From NCBI RefSeq assembly GCF_947172395.1, contig NC_069106.1:6138001-6202000 (forward strand): DNA of 64,000 nucleotides. The letters are read 5' to 3'. Position numbers and translations under genes: made by a program. The notes beneath the pieces are model-generated. The model was not told the origin of the DNA. It searched no databases and was given only the letters and a program-made list of their open reading frames with translations. Each line of letters begins with the position of its first letter. The first letter of the stretch is position 1. This DNA comes from Bicyclus anynana (taxonomy: Eukaryota > Arthropoda > Insecta > Lepidoptera > Nymphalidae). Positions 10,819 to 21,218 of the stretch are shown here, in pieces.

Positions 10819-11005
10819 CTAGCGGACGCACGCGACCTGGTCCGCGTGAAATTTAGTTTTTCACAAATCCCTTGGGAACCATGGATTTTTAGGAATCAGG
10901 ATAGGAAAGTAGCCTATGTGTTAATCCAGAGTAAAATCTATTTCTATTCGAAATTTTAGCCAAATCTGTTCAGTAGTTGGGGCGTTAAAGAGTAACAAAC
11001 ACTAG
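10819..11005 (-). mobile_element. Helitron-like element, family H3, 5' truncated
   Basis: CTAGCGGACGCACGCGACCT with stem GCGGAC/GTCCGC, then TTTTTCACAAATCCC, TTAATCCAGAGTAAAATC and GTTAAAGAGTAACAAACA. Confidence 0.7.
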
Positions 11006-11034
11006 TAATATATTGCATGTTTTTTTTTAAAAAA

Positions 11035-11178
11035 AGAGCAACTGTTGTTGTTTCTTACTGGTTCTTCTCAGCAGAACCTGCCTCCCAAACCGGTGGTAGA
11101 ATCTTTACAAATAGTCAACTGACGTTTCAAAAGTGCTTCGAAACTGAGCCTACTTTTGAATTTGAATTTGAATTTAAT
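11035..11178 (+). mobile_element. LINE 3' tail with (GAATTT)n end
   Basis: GGTTCTTCTCAGCAGAACCT, TGACGTTTCAAAAGTGCTT, GAGCCTAC and then TGAATTTGAATTTGAATTTA. It parallels the 3' ends at 46130-46313 and 59837-60004. Confidence 0.6.
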
Positions 11179-11484
11179 GAAATTGTATGCTGACGAATTC
11201 ATAGCAGAATACATATACGCTCGAAACCGGGCATAACAAACTCCAGTGCAATCAACATGAAAAAGTTGTAAACGACCGACAATTTTAATTTCGGAAGTGA
11301 AAATTTAAATTCTATACATTTTCCCGAAACCGCCGCTCCGTGGTCGGGCGTGTCGCCCCGGGACCGCACGCTTTACAACCGGAACGATATTAAACCGACA
11401 GGGTTTTTAATTATTTTAGACTATTATTACGCGTGCGTATACACAAGTGAGCAATGTTTCGAATTTTAAAATTTATACTACCGA
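11179..11484. other. Unclassified stretch
   Basis: No ORF. A GC-rich patch (CCGAAACCGCCGCTCCGTGG, about 11325) is not matched elsewhere. Confidence 0.35.
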
Positions 11485-11975
11485 CTGACGCCGCGCGGTT
11501 TTACACGCGTGGTTCCCGTTCCCGTAAGAATACGGGGATATTTTATAGCTTATAGCCTTCCTCGATAAATGGGCTAACTAACACTATAACATTTTTTTAA
11601 ATCGGACCAGTAGTTCTTTAGATTAGCGCGTTCAAGCAAACAAACTCTTTATAATATTAGTATAGACTATCTGATACCACGCGGTTTTACCCGCGTGTTT
11701 CCCGTTCCCGTAGGAATACGGGGATATTTTATAGCTTATAGCCTTCCTCGATAAATGGGCTAACTAACACTATAACATTTTTTTAAATCGGACCAGTAGT
11801 TCTTTAGATTCGCGATATCACGTTCACGTTTCCGTATAAATACGGGGATAATATATAGCCTATAGCTTTCCTCGATAAATGGGCTATCTAACACTAAAAT
11901 AATTTTTAAATCGGACCAGTAGTTCCTGAGATTAGCGCGTTCAAACAAACAAACTCTTTATAATATTAGTATAGA
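11485..11975 (-). mobile_element. Three tandem Helitron-like copies (H1)
   Basis: Copy 1 is 11485-11666, copy 2 about 11671-11815 and copy 3 about 11817-11975, all minus. Copies 1 and 2 are almost identical over about 100 bp (from TACGGGGATATTTTATAGCT to GTTCTTTAGATT), with one A/G change near the start. Copy 3 is more diverged and starts abruptly inside copy 2. This points to a recent tandem duplication or template switching. Confidence 0.75.
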
Positions 11976-11980
11976 TTCGT

Positions 11981-12187
11981 ACATTGTAGTTCAGTGGATA
12001 TGACCTCTGCCTTCGATTCGGAAGGCGTAGGTTCGAATCCGGTCCGGGACATGCACCTCCAACTTTTCAGTTGTGAGCATTTTAAGAAATTAAATATCAC
12101 GTGTCTTCCGGTAAAGGAAAAGCATCGTGAGGAAACCTTTTTTTTAATTATCTACGTGTGTGAAGTCTGCCAATCCGCATTTAAAAT
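11981..12187 (+). mobile_element. SINE-2, 3' truncated
   Basis: Head AGTTCAGTGGATATGACCTC with GGTTCGAATCCGG, then CACCTCCAACTTTTCAGTTG, CACGTGTCTTCC, CTACGTGTGTGAAGTCTGCC. It starts right after the Helitron array. Confidence 0.8.
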
Positions 12188-12547
12188 TTAATACCAATGG
12201 TTTATTTTTATTATTTTGTACATTTTGTATGAAAGCGTAGGTATATTACCTTCAGTTGTCATGACTGACTTGACCGTGACATACAGTTATACGTGCCTCG
12301 ATATAAAATGTATGGTCCAACACGAAACGACCTCAAACTGGTTGGTGAACTAAATAGACTAATCGGACGTCGATATTCCCTTTGCCTGAAATTAGCCCCT
12401 AAATAGCTATATATGGGCTAATTTTGGCGATTAGTCTGAGCTCCGACTGATCGGTATTGGTTTGCAAAACGGAATACTGTATGAGCAAACGATATTTTCA
12501 AAGCATGCGGTCGTCATCAATATTAGCATATTTTAACGGCTTATTAA
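12188..12547. other. Unclassified stretch
   Basis: No gene seen; unmatched within the window. Confidence 0.35.
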
Positions 12548-12760
12548 GATAGCATTCCGATCTTGGCGACCGTGACGCGCGACCACGACCTGCGACCGAG
12601 ACCGGGTCGCACGACCAACTATTTAGTATGAATTAATATGGAGCACTTAACAAATCCCGAGACCGTGTCACATGCCCCCGCCGGGGTGCTACTTATAAAT
12701 TCATACTAAGCAGTGGGTCGTGCGACCCGGTCGCGGTCGCCAAGATCGGAATGTTACCTT
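12548..12760. mobile_element. Foldback MITE, dispersed copy
   Basis: TAGCATTCCGATCTTGGCGA at the left and TCGCCAAGATCGGAATGTTA at the right are inverted. Inside, GCGACCGAGACC, a TATGAATTAATATGGAGCAC block, and its mirror AAATTCATACTAAGCAGTGG. Same family as the tandem array at 19861. Confidence 0.75.
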
Positions 12761-12896
12761 TAGACCTAGAATAACAGTGCTCTAATCTGGATTTAGGGTG
12801 GTAATGTTTGACTCTTTAACGATCAATATCAGATTATTTTAACAATCTTTCCGACATTTTTTCGTCAAAAATTCATTAGTGCCTGAAGACCAAATC

Positions 12897-13303
12897 ATCA
12901 GTCTATCAGTGCGTGTTGCCAGTGATGACTTACGGATCCGAGACCTGGTCGCTAATTGTGGCCCTCATAGGCTTAGAATCAATCAGCGGGCGATGGAGCG
13001 AACTATGTTTGGAGTCTCTGTGCGTGATCGAATTAGAAATGAGGAGATTTAAAGTCACTGACATATCTCAACGAGTCGCGAAGCTGAAGTGGCAATGGGT
13101 AGGGCACATAGTTCGAAGAGTCGATGGACGTTGGGATCCCGAGGTGCTGCACAAAAAAGCGCAGTGATTGACAACTCCCCACTAAGTGGACTGAGGATAT
13201 CAAGCGAGTTGCAGTGAGTCGCTGGATGCTGGCAGCTCGAGACCGTTTTGTTTAGAAGTCCATGCAAGAGGCCTATGTCCAGCAGAGGAAGTCCATCAGC
13301 TTT
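12897..13303 (+). mobile_element. RTE 3' fragment, larger
   Basis: Reads YQCVLPVMTYGSETWSLIVA (end of the RT thumb, YGSETW motif), then in shifted frames SLCVIELEMRRFKVTDISQR and VAKLKWQWVGHIVRRVDGRW, to CATGCAAGAGGCCTATGTCC. Several indels and a stop break the frame. RTE-clade relic. Confidence 0.8.
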
Positions 13304-14332
13304 TAATGGTGATAATTATGAATGACAATTACTGGAACTGAGGCGGGGGTGTGGCTTTACTACCTACAAAGGTTATTAATCAAAATCATTGGCATTAGCA
13401 ACATCATTGAGGATTGAAAACGTAGATGCAAGAGTTTTGTTTTTATGGCTATAACAGAGGCCTAACGAGCATACGTTTCACCTGACGTTAAGTAATTACA
13501 ACTCGTAATCGTTTGCAACACCTGAGACACAGATAAAATGTTGCCAGCGTTCGAGGGAAATATTTATCTTCTCCTTTAATAACCTAATAGCCAAAATTCA
13601 ACAAAACTTATTTCAAATAATGACTGAAAAGTCAAGTTTGTCAGTAAATCTTCAGTTTTAACTGTACAGTTTTATATAATCGTAATTTCAAAAACCGAAA
13701 ATCATTAGAAAATCGACTGTTTACAACTGCACTTCTGTTGCATGGGTACAGAGTTCGGAAAGAAGATTCAAATATTTTTAACACCTCAATGGAAAGTTGG
13801 TATCATAATTGGCATTTAAAATTAATGATCAGCTGGCCTATTCACTAATTCGGTATTTATTAACAACCTATTAAAATAAACATCAATTCAACTGAGAAAT
13901 ATCATCTACCTACTGGATGATATCCACGAAAAGTTGTCAGGAGGCACCGAATGACATTTGTAACATCGAATCTTATTTTTTATAATATGTCAACAAACAT
14001 ACGTCAGTTAGTGAATTACCCTGCTACTGAATAGGGTGGTGGATGAAAACAAATAAGGATGGAAAAAGTTTTTGGAGCGGTTTGTCTGAATGACAATCAC
14101 TTAGGGATTCCACCGTTTTTAGTCTGTGGTAGATAGGGAAGTTTTTCTATATACTTGGAAAACTTGGCCATGTGGGAAAAATACGACAAAATTTCTAGTC
14201 AATAGCTTAGCTACCGCCTCCTGTACTACGTTTAGCGAAACATTCGCTATTTACTCGTACAATTGGACGCTACGAATGATGATCGTTTGTGGTTTAAATT
14301 TTCAAATTGCAAATGTTACTTAATATGTTTTT
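13304..14332. other. AT-rich stretch, no gene seen
   Basis: No repeat match and no convincing exon. A 65-codon frame at 14126-14323 has no recognisable domain. Confidence 0.4.
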
Positions 14333-14553
14333 GGCTGGTGGGAGGCTTCGGCCGTGGCTAGTTACCACCCTACCGACAAAGAAGTACCGCCAAGCGATTA
14401 AGTGTTCCAGTACGATGACGTGTAGAAACCGAAAGGGGTGTGGATTTTCATCCTACTCCTAACAAGTTAGCCCGCTTCCATCTTAGATTGCATCATCACT
14501 TACCATCAGGAGATTGTAGTCAAGGGCTAACTTGTAAAGAATAAAAAAAAAAA
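14333..14553 (+). mobile_element. SINE-1, 5' truncated
   Basis: Starts at GGCTGGTGGGAGGCTTCGGC, includes GTGTTCCAGTACGATGACG and CATCTTAGATTGCATCATCA, and ends in an A tail. The tRNA-like head is lost. Confidence 0.85.
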
Positions 14554-15113
14554 CTTATATTTAAGTATGTAACTTATACCTAAAAATATACACTTTTGGC
14601 CTGATGCATTCTAATCCGGAAATAGAGTTATTACTACAAACTTCGATCGATTACATCGAACTACGATCATAATGATCTTCCGCAAATTAATGCCTGTTTC
14701 TACCCAACTATTGATAAGATTCATTTCGCTTAGCCCTCACGCAATCTGTGTTTAACCCGTTAAAACAATGCAAGCATTGGGACCTCAAAAAGTTTCTACA
14801 AGTTTGGCCATCAAACATCACGAGGGTCGTGAATACGGTGTATTTTACCCTAAACTTCGGGTCGGGTATCTCAAATTAATTTACCCAATTAGCATTAGTA
14901 TAAAAGTACCCTCGACGGTAATCTTGAATGCCAGAAATTGTTGCTCAAAATCGCAACATAACGAAAATGACGCCACATTTAAAATTGTGGGGTGTTCAGA
15001 TTTATTTATGTTAAAAAAAACTCTTTATGAGCATTTTAAAAACTCTGCAGCTAATAATAATAATTATAAAGGCCTACATTTACTGATTTTTTTTACATTA
15101 TATTATTGGATCA
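14554..15113. other. Unique stretch with an open frame of unknown merit
   Basis: A frame 14768-15151 (127 codons) begins MQALGPQKVSTSLAIKHHEG but its last residues run into the adjacent Helitron end, so it cannot be a conserved gene as it stands. No domain, signal peptide or splice context is evident. The part before 15060 is otherwise unmatched. Confidence 0.3.
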
Positions 15114-15233
15114 CTAGCGGACGCCCTCGACTTCGTCCGCGTGCAATTTAGTTTTTCACAAATCCCTCGGGAAATATGGATTTTTCCCGGGATAAAATGT
15201 AGTCTATGTGTTAATCCAGGCTATAATATATCT
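15114..15233 (-). mobile_element. Helitron-like element, 3' part
   Basis: A|CTAGCGGACGCCCTCGACTT with a perfect GCGGACG/CGTCCGC stem, then TTTTTCACAAATCCCTCGGG and GTGTTAATCCAGGC. Confidence 0.75.
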
Positions 15234-15299
15234 GTCGTAAAAATCGTAGATTCATTAATAAAAATATGGACAGAACCGCTGACCTAACCTTGGTCATCG

Positions 15300-15545
15300 G
15301 CTCTGCCAATTACAATAGGTATGCTATGCTTAACCTCACTAATCGCTTACACAATAATCTACTCTTAATTTTACTATTTTACCCTGGTAGTTGTGGTAGA
15401 GGAAGTACATCGAGCAAGTCCCAGGACTTGTGACCATTGGGTGTGGTTTAAAGGCGCCTTTTAATACTAGTAAACACTCACCAACCCTGCCCGACATGCT
15501 CTCCATGCCCACAGTAAACAATTTAAGATCAATAATTACTTCATC
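15300..15545 (-). repeat. Family-P repeat, copy 1
   Basis: Read on the minus strand, GAGTGTTTACTAGTATTAA, AAAGGCGCCTTT and GGTCACAAGTCCTGGGACTT match copies at 25625 (minus) and 50034 (plus). The palindrome is at 15450-15461. A minus frame gives GECLLVLKGAFKPHP; copy 2 gives a similar GECLYTVKGTFNPTH. Class unknown; boundaries are approximate. Confidence 0.5.
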
Positions 15546-16077
15546 ACGAAACATTATCGAACAAAATCACTAACGCGACAAGCAGCATGACGCCTCAAGC
15601 TGCTCAACAAAGAATTGAACCAATTAATAGCCTAAGTCACTAATCACTTTCCTTTTCTTAATAACACTACTTAACACTTCACTATTTCACTATACTTAAC
15701 AAGTAGAAGATGATTATTCCATCTTAAAAGCGCGATTAGAATTGAATTACTAAATCAGCAGACTACGGAGACAGACGGAGGCAGGATGCCTCACTAGAGT
15801 GAATACACAGTGACGGTACACGCGTACGCGCCATTTGGGACGCGATGCCATTGGATGAGAGTTACGTGATAATTTCCTATTGGTCTTTTCTACTGCTGTC
15901 AACTGTCATCATTACTTGAGAGACTAATTATTAATTAAATCAAAACGGAACAGTATTATGATTGCAAAATGATTAGATTACTAGATAATAAGTCAATTCG
16001 AAATAACTACAGAGTAAACATGATAATTATTAGGTTTGAGGTTATAGATCCTTCAGTGAGCCAAGCTTCCCCGGCGA
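15546..16077. other. Unclassified, moderately GC-rich segment
   Basis: Contains CACGCGTACGCGCCATTTGG (about 15819). May continue the Family-P element to its left. No ORF or TSD visible. Confidence 0.3.
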
Positions 16078-16234
16078 CATATCTTAATACCAAATTTCAG
16101 CTAATTCGGTTCAGTAGTTGAGGAGTGAAAGAGTCACAAACATTCATAGCATCAAAATCATCAGTTTTCGCAAATCTCAGGAAACCATGGATTTTTTCGG
16201 GATAAAAAGTAGCCTATGTGTTAATCCAGTGTAG
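16078..16234 (-). mobile_element. Helitron internal fragment (H3)
   Basis: TTTCAGCTAATTCGGTTCAG, GAGTGAAAGAGTCACAAACA and TAAAAAGTAGCCTATGTGTT match the internally duplicated Helitrons at 24229 and 38244. Confidence 0.6.
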
Positions 16235-16352
16235 GACGCCCTCCGATAGTCCGACGACATCAAGAAGGTAGTGGGAAATGGCTGGATGAGGATGGCGGAG
16301 GATCGTGGTGGTGGTGCGCTCTCGGAAAGGTCTATGTCCAGCAGTGGACTAA
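16235..16352 (+). mobile_element. RTE-like 3' end, second subfamily
   Basis: Frame reads DDIKKVVGNGWMRMAEDRGG and then LSERSMSSSGL up to GTCCAGCAGTGGACT. The DDIK...WMR.AQDR pattern is the RTE C-terminus, but the sequence is distinct from the other copies. Confidence 0.6.
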
Positions 16353-16957
16353 ACTAGAAATTGTAAAATGATATTAATATTTTTTTATATGAATATAAAA
16401 CTATCAAAGTGCGAAGTTAATGAAGTAATTCGATAATGCTTAAAGATATGGCGGATTAATCTCTAACATAAATCAGTCTTCTATTTAAACTTTTAGGAGA
16501 TTCCATTTGTCGTTTACAATTTAGATGATCCCTTCGTTACCGTAATCATAAAATGGTCTTTACTCCAATCAGAATAAAAACCATTTTGCAAATTAAGAAC
16601 CTGTTACACGGTGCTGAAACAAAATTAGAATTTGCGTTTGTGAAATGTTTTATTAAGCAAAACTAAATTTTATCTTCATAAAATTAAGGGTTACTGTTTT
16701 ATGAAACGTCGCAGAGATATTTGCAATCTTGGTAATGAAATTTTATTCCCACGGTGTAGAAGGTTTTGAATTGTTCATTTCGCTCATGTTTTTCTTACAG
16801 TTCTGCAGATTAAGTTTCTTTCTTTTCAAGTTTCCAAGAAAGTGTGGCAGTCGTGATGAATTTTGTTTCTTTTTTCTTGTTCGGATATTCTTTAATGCAC
16901 TTTTAACCTGAATGCAAAAAGAATGTTAACATGTTTCAGGAAATTTCAAAAGATTTA
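16353..16957. other. AT-rich stretch, no gene seen
   Basis: No repeat match. Short frames only. Confidence 0.4.
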
Positions 16958-17072
16958 GCTGTGGAATTTTGCGAAAGTGTTACGTTGAAGTCAAGGCATT
17001 TCGCCTATTTACAAAGCTGTGTAATTTTGCGAAAGTGTTACATTAAATCAGAAATTAGGGCATTTCGCCCAT
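16958..17072 (+). repeat. Two-unit direct repeat (about 61 bp)
   Basis: GGAATTTTGCGAAAGTGTTA...GCATTTCGCCTATT is followed by GTAATTTTGCGAAAGTGTTA...GCATTTCGCCCATG. Confidence 0.7.
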
Positions 17073-17154
17073 GGAAATGGTTTTTTTATTAATCACGGGA
17101 CTCATAAAACTTCCGTAAGCTTATCATAAAAAATCACCCCTTAACAATACAGAC

Positions 17155-17242
17155 AATAGGGTAGTTGATTCATATCAAATTTAATATAAACAATATTAAT
17201 TTCACATAGTACCTACATGGAATAAGGGTCCGATATATGTCG
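17155..17242 (+). repeat. Repeat R-B, copy 1
   Basis: ATAGGGTAGTTGATTCATAT, TTAATATAAACAATATTAAT and GGAATAAGGGTCCGATATAT recur at 30315, with a fragment at 46313. Unclassified. It ends where a Helitron begins. Confidence 0.65.
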
Positions 17243-17243
17243 A

Positions 17244-17443
17244 TATGTATACTAATATTATAAAGCTGAAGAGTTTGTTTGTTTGGTTGAACGCGCTAAT
17301 CTCAGGAACTTCTGGTCCGATTTGTAAAATTCTTTCAGTGTTAGATAGCCCATTTATCGAGGAAGGCTATATAATATCCCCGTATTTTTACGGACGGACG
17401 GGAACGTTAACAAAGCGGGATAAACCATGCGGCGTCAGCTAGT
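17244..17443 (+). mobile_element. Helitron-like element, family H1
   Basis: TATACTAATATTATAAAGCT at the start and ATGCGGCGTCAGCTAG|T at the end. The body is that of 416 and 10137. Confidence 0.7.
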
Positions 17444-17478
17444 CAATTTAAATACTCTCTTTAAAACTCCTTACCACT

Positions 17479-17547
17479 GGGAAGCCACGTTATTTGTGAG
17501 TATCATAGGCTTTATTTTATCCCAGTATCCTCACGGAAACGGGAACT
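17479..17547 (+). mobile_element. Helitron scrap (H2)
   Basis: GAAGCCACGTTATTTGTGAG and CCCAGTATCCTCACGGAAAC match the H2 body at 40580. Confidence 0.45.
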
Positions 17548-17831
17548 TATTATTCGCTGTTTTTAGATTTCAATAGTAGAACAAAACGTGCTAGTTGCTT
17601 GATTGTAGTATGTAGTACAGGGTGAATGTTAGAAGCCAAGTTTATTATTTCTGCAAGGACAATCGACGATCGATGTAATAGAAAATTCTCAGCGACCCTA
17701 CCCCGTGCCTATTCGTAGAAGTCAATTAGTTTACCCGACTTACAATGTACCTACAGCTACAATTTAAAAAAAAGAAGTGTACTTTATTGTGTTTTTTCTT
17801 ATGGTCTTTCTTCCATAGTCCAATATACGTA

Positions 17832-18313
17832 GAATACTAAAATCCGTTTGATGATATGCGTCCGATCCGTAAGATGCGGATCAACGGATGACTTTCTAAA
17901 CAAAGTATACTAACATCCATTTGACGCGATGCGGCCAATCCGTACGATGCGGATCAACGGATGACTTTCTAAACAAAGAATACTAAAATCCGTTTGACGC
18001 GATGCGTCCGATCCGTACGATGCGGATCAATGGATGACTTTCTAAACAAAGAATACTAAAATCCGTTTGACGCGATGCGTCCGATCCGTACGATGCGGAT
18101 CAATGGATGACTTTCTAAACAAAGAATACTAAAATCCGTTTGACGCGATGCGTCCGATCCGTCCGATGCGGATCAACGGATGACTTTCTAAACAAAGAAT
18201 ACTAAAATCCGGTTGACGCGATGCGTCCAATCCGTACGATGCAGATCAACGGATGACTTTCTAAACAAAGAATACTAAAATCCGTATGATGCGATGCGTT
18301 CGATGTGGATTTA
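17832..18313. repeat. 73-bp satellite, about 6.6 units
   Basis: Unit starts (GAATACTAAAATCCG or a variant) fall at 17832, 17905, 17978, 18051, 18124, 18197 and 18270, a constant 73-bp step. Each unit holds nested inverted repeats GATCCG...CGGATC and TCCGTT...AACGGA, then the spacer ACTTTCTAAACAAAGAATAC. Edge units are more diverged, as expected for unequal exchange. Confidence 0.95.
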
Positions 18314-18784
18314 TGAACGTATAATAATATAATATAGATGAGCATGTATAAGATGAATCTACTATTTCTATTGAACTGATGTTCAATATTGAAGTTCATA
18401 GTGCATCGATTACTAGTGTCCTTGCGAAATAATATGACTGATACGAGTATATTACCGAACTTAACCCCAGCGAGGCCTTGTCGCATATGCGATTGCTTTA
18501 AGCAATGTGTCAAAAAACATTAACTTGTATAAAAAACGTATCGAATTGAGAACGTCCTCTTTTTTTGAAGTCGGTTAAAAATACCTTCAATCGTTTAAAT
18601 TAAGATGATTAATTAAAGATCAAATAAGATTAAATAAAGATTAAACTCTAGAGCAAAGTTAAACTTTAATCTATATTTTTCCTAGGACCTCGCAAGTTCA
18701 GTTTTTATAATATGAACGTGATTTTCATACAATCCAAAAATCTAATATTTAATATCCGAGTAGCAAATAAATAAGGATTTTACA
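18314..18784. other. AT-rich stretch with R-A scrap
   Basis: 18551-18586 (CCTCTTTTTTTGAAGTCGGT) is the minus-strand end of repeat R-A. No gene seen. Confidence 0.45.
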
Positions 18785-19062
18785 ACCTCCTTAGCGCAGG
18801 TCCTGGGTTCGATCCCCGGCTGGGCTGGGGTTTGCCTAATTGATCCAGGTCTGGCTGATGGAGGACTTCGGCCGTGGCTATCACCCTACCGACAAAAACG
18901 TACCGCCAAGCGATTTTGCGTTCCGGTACGATGTCGTGTAGAAACCGAAAATGGTGTGGACAAACACCTCCTAACAAGTCCTTTTCATCTTAGATTGCAT
19001 CATCACTTACCATCAGGGGAGATTGTAATCAAGGGCTAACTTGGAAAGTAATATACAAAAGA
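18785..19062 (+). mobile_element. SINE-1, head partly deleted
   Basis: ACCTCCTTAGCGCAGGTCCT, GGTTCGATCCCCGGCTGGGC, CGATTTTGCGTTCCGGTACG and CATCTTAGATTGCATCATCA. The segment between boxes A and B is deleted. Confidence 0.85.
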
Positions 19063-19385
19063 AAATTCCACGTTCAAAATTCATTGTAATATTAACACCT
19101 ACGGATACAAATACAAAATATAATTTGTATATTTCATTTTCATCTTCGACGAGGCTCGTAATTTCTCGCTTCGATTTCTTTTCATCTTCTAATGAGGTGT
19201 TGCTTACGAACTGGATATAATGTTTCGTAAGTATTTTGATATTTGACGATTTTCTTTTGAGAATTTTGTCTTACAGGCGTTTTCTTTATCTTTTATTTGT
19301 ATTATTTGTACATTCAAATTGATGAAATATAGCACTCCCTAAATATTTTTTCACATTAGGTATATTTTATGTAAAATAAATTAAC

Positions 19386-19560
19386 TTACTTTAAAGATGC
19401 ATTATCCTTTCTATTGATCGATTTGAAGGCGGTGCCAAAAAACAAAATAAGAGCCACTTTCGCATATCATTGCCTTCATACCGATCAATAGAAAGGCCAG
19501 GTGCGATGTTATTTTTTGTTTTTTAAAGTAATGCATCTTTGAAGTCGGTTAAATTTTTTT
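19386..19560. repeat. Foldback repeat related to R-A
   Basis: CTTTCTATTGATCGATTTGA (left) and the reverse complement of TCATACCGATCAATAGAAAG (right) pair over 24 bases with two mismatches. The flanking AAAGATGCATTA / TAATGCATCTTT is also inverted. The right end runs into TTTGAAGTCGGTTAAA, an R-A end. Confidence 0.65.
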
Positions 19561-19860
19561 GTTAAAAATTTTATTTTTCTGTTTTTAGTGTGTCGTGTCA
19601 ACGATATTTTATCTATACTATCATTTGTGTCCAAGTATAGTGACCGTAAACGCTCCATTATGGGCAATTTCGTTCACTTTAACAAAAATTACTTAAACGA
19701 TTTTCGAAGAATTTTCAAAATTGGTTAATAAATGACGTAGTTATGAGGTAACAAACATTAACAAAAAACATACGCATCGAATTGAAACGCGTTTCTTTTA
19801 AAGTTAACAATTATTATTAATTATTTTTTTTTATTCAATGACGTGTAAAGGTAGCCTTCA

Positions 19861-20622
19861 GGTATCATTCCGATCATGGCGACCAGTACGCGCGACGGCG
19901 ACTGCTTTGTATGAATTTATATGAAGCACTAAACAAAGTACGAGACCGCGTCGCGCGACCACTTTAGTTTAGTGCTCCATATAAATTCATACTAAGCAGT
20001 GAGTCGTACGACCCTGCCGCGGTCGCAGGTCGCGGTCACCAAGATCGGAATGCTACCTTTTCGTTCTTGGTGACCGCAACCTGCGACCGCGCGACCCACT
20101 GCGTAGTATGAATTTATATGAAGTACTAAACAAAGCCCGAGACCGCGTCGCGTGAACATTTTTGTTTAGTGCTCCATATAAATTCATACTTAGCAGTGAA
20201 GCGTACGACCCTGTCGCGGTCGCCAAGATCGGAATGCTACTTTCCTTTCTTGACGAAAGCGACCTGCGACCGCATGACCCGCTTAGTAAGAATTTATATG
20301 AAGAACTAAACAAAGCCGGAGACTTTTGGTTAGTGCTCGATATACTTTTATTTATTTATTTAAACAGGCCAACAACATTTATGCACACAAAATAATTTAC
20401 ATAATATGATATAAAATAGATATACAGGAAATACAGATTTAAAACATAAACATCAATAACTGGCAATAACACAGAAATACTTAGGATATAAGAAGAAAAA
20501 AAACACACTATAAAACAATATAAACTACAATTAACACAAAAAATAAAACAAAAAAAAAACTAAATATAAATTCATACTAAGCAGTGGGTCGTACGACCCT
20601 GTCGCGGTCGCAGGTTGCGGTC
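19861..20622. mobile_element. Tandem array of three foldback MITEs
   Basis: Unit 1 is 19861-20057, unit 2 about 20060-20242, unit 3 20245-20342 plus 20568-20622. Each has arms GACCGCGACCTGCGACC and AAATTCATACTAAGCAGTG around a core with TTTATATGAAG(C/T)ACTAAAC and its mirror. Units end CAAGATCGGAATGCTAC. Unit 3 is split by a LINE 3' tail. Same family as 12548. Confidence 0.8.
20343..20567 (-). mobile_element. LINE 3' tail inserted in foldback MITE
   Basis: (TTTA)n at the left, then AACAGGCCAACAACATTTAT and an A/C-rich UTR. The split MITE text ATATA/AAATATAAATTC resumes on each side. It resembles the UTR start at 54521 in layout (TTTATTTATTTA then a C/A-rich strand). Confidence 0.55.
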
Positions 20623-20624
20623 GA

Positions 20625-20899
20625 CCGACTTGACTGCGATTTCACTTGATGTTAATGCAGCTCAAGGTGGAAATGGGCTTACTTGGAAGTGGTACGAGTT
20701 TCTACCCGTAACTTCGACGGTTTCTACATGGAACGCTACATCTATTGGCGTCTCTATTAGAATGGTAACTAGCCACGATCAATGTCTACCATCAAACCAA
20801 TGTTGACCCAATTTAGAAAATATAAAATCCTTAATTTAGCAAAGCTGAGAATCGAACCGAGGACCTCTATTGAAAACCACATTACTACCAACTGCCAGT
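20625..20899 (-). mobile_element. SINE-3 (tRNA-headed)
   Basis: Minus-strand head CCACTGGCAGTTGGTAGTAA with box-B-like GGTTCGATTCT. The 3' half (GACTGCGATTTCACTTGATG in plus sense) resembles the SINE-1 tail. Diverged. Confidence 0.6.
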
Positions 20900-21218
20900 G
20901 GTTGTAAAATATTGATTACTTGAGTACAGTTTAACTAGTAAAATAGTAGTAACCCATCATAGCTTTTATTTAAAAAAAATAGCAGAATTTAGGCTATTTA
21001 ATTTTTGAAAGTGACCTTTATTTCTTGTTAGTCTCAAACTACGCGGTTAAAATTTAATTAACGACTGTCGACTTAAAGGCGCTTTTGGTATTTAGTACTG
21101 GTAAATAGGTATACCAGGAAATGCATCTTGGAATAATTATAATAAAAGTTGCATATAAATACATTTCCCGACCTTTCACGTTAATAATCTGGCTTTTACG
21201 AATACATCGTACTTATAA
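20900..21218. other. Unclassified stretch
   Basis: TTAAAGGCGCTTTTGGTATT near 21074 weakly recalls the Family-P palindrome. No gene seen. Confidence 0.35.

Noticed and set aside
14768..15151. 127-codon ORF as a host gene
   Set aside because: The C-terminus is encoded by a Helitron end, and there is no recognisable domain.
17832..18313. CRISPR array
   Set aside because: The whole 73-bp unit repeats with no unique spacers, in eukaryotic DNA; it is a satellite.
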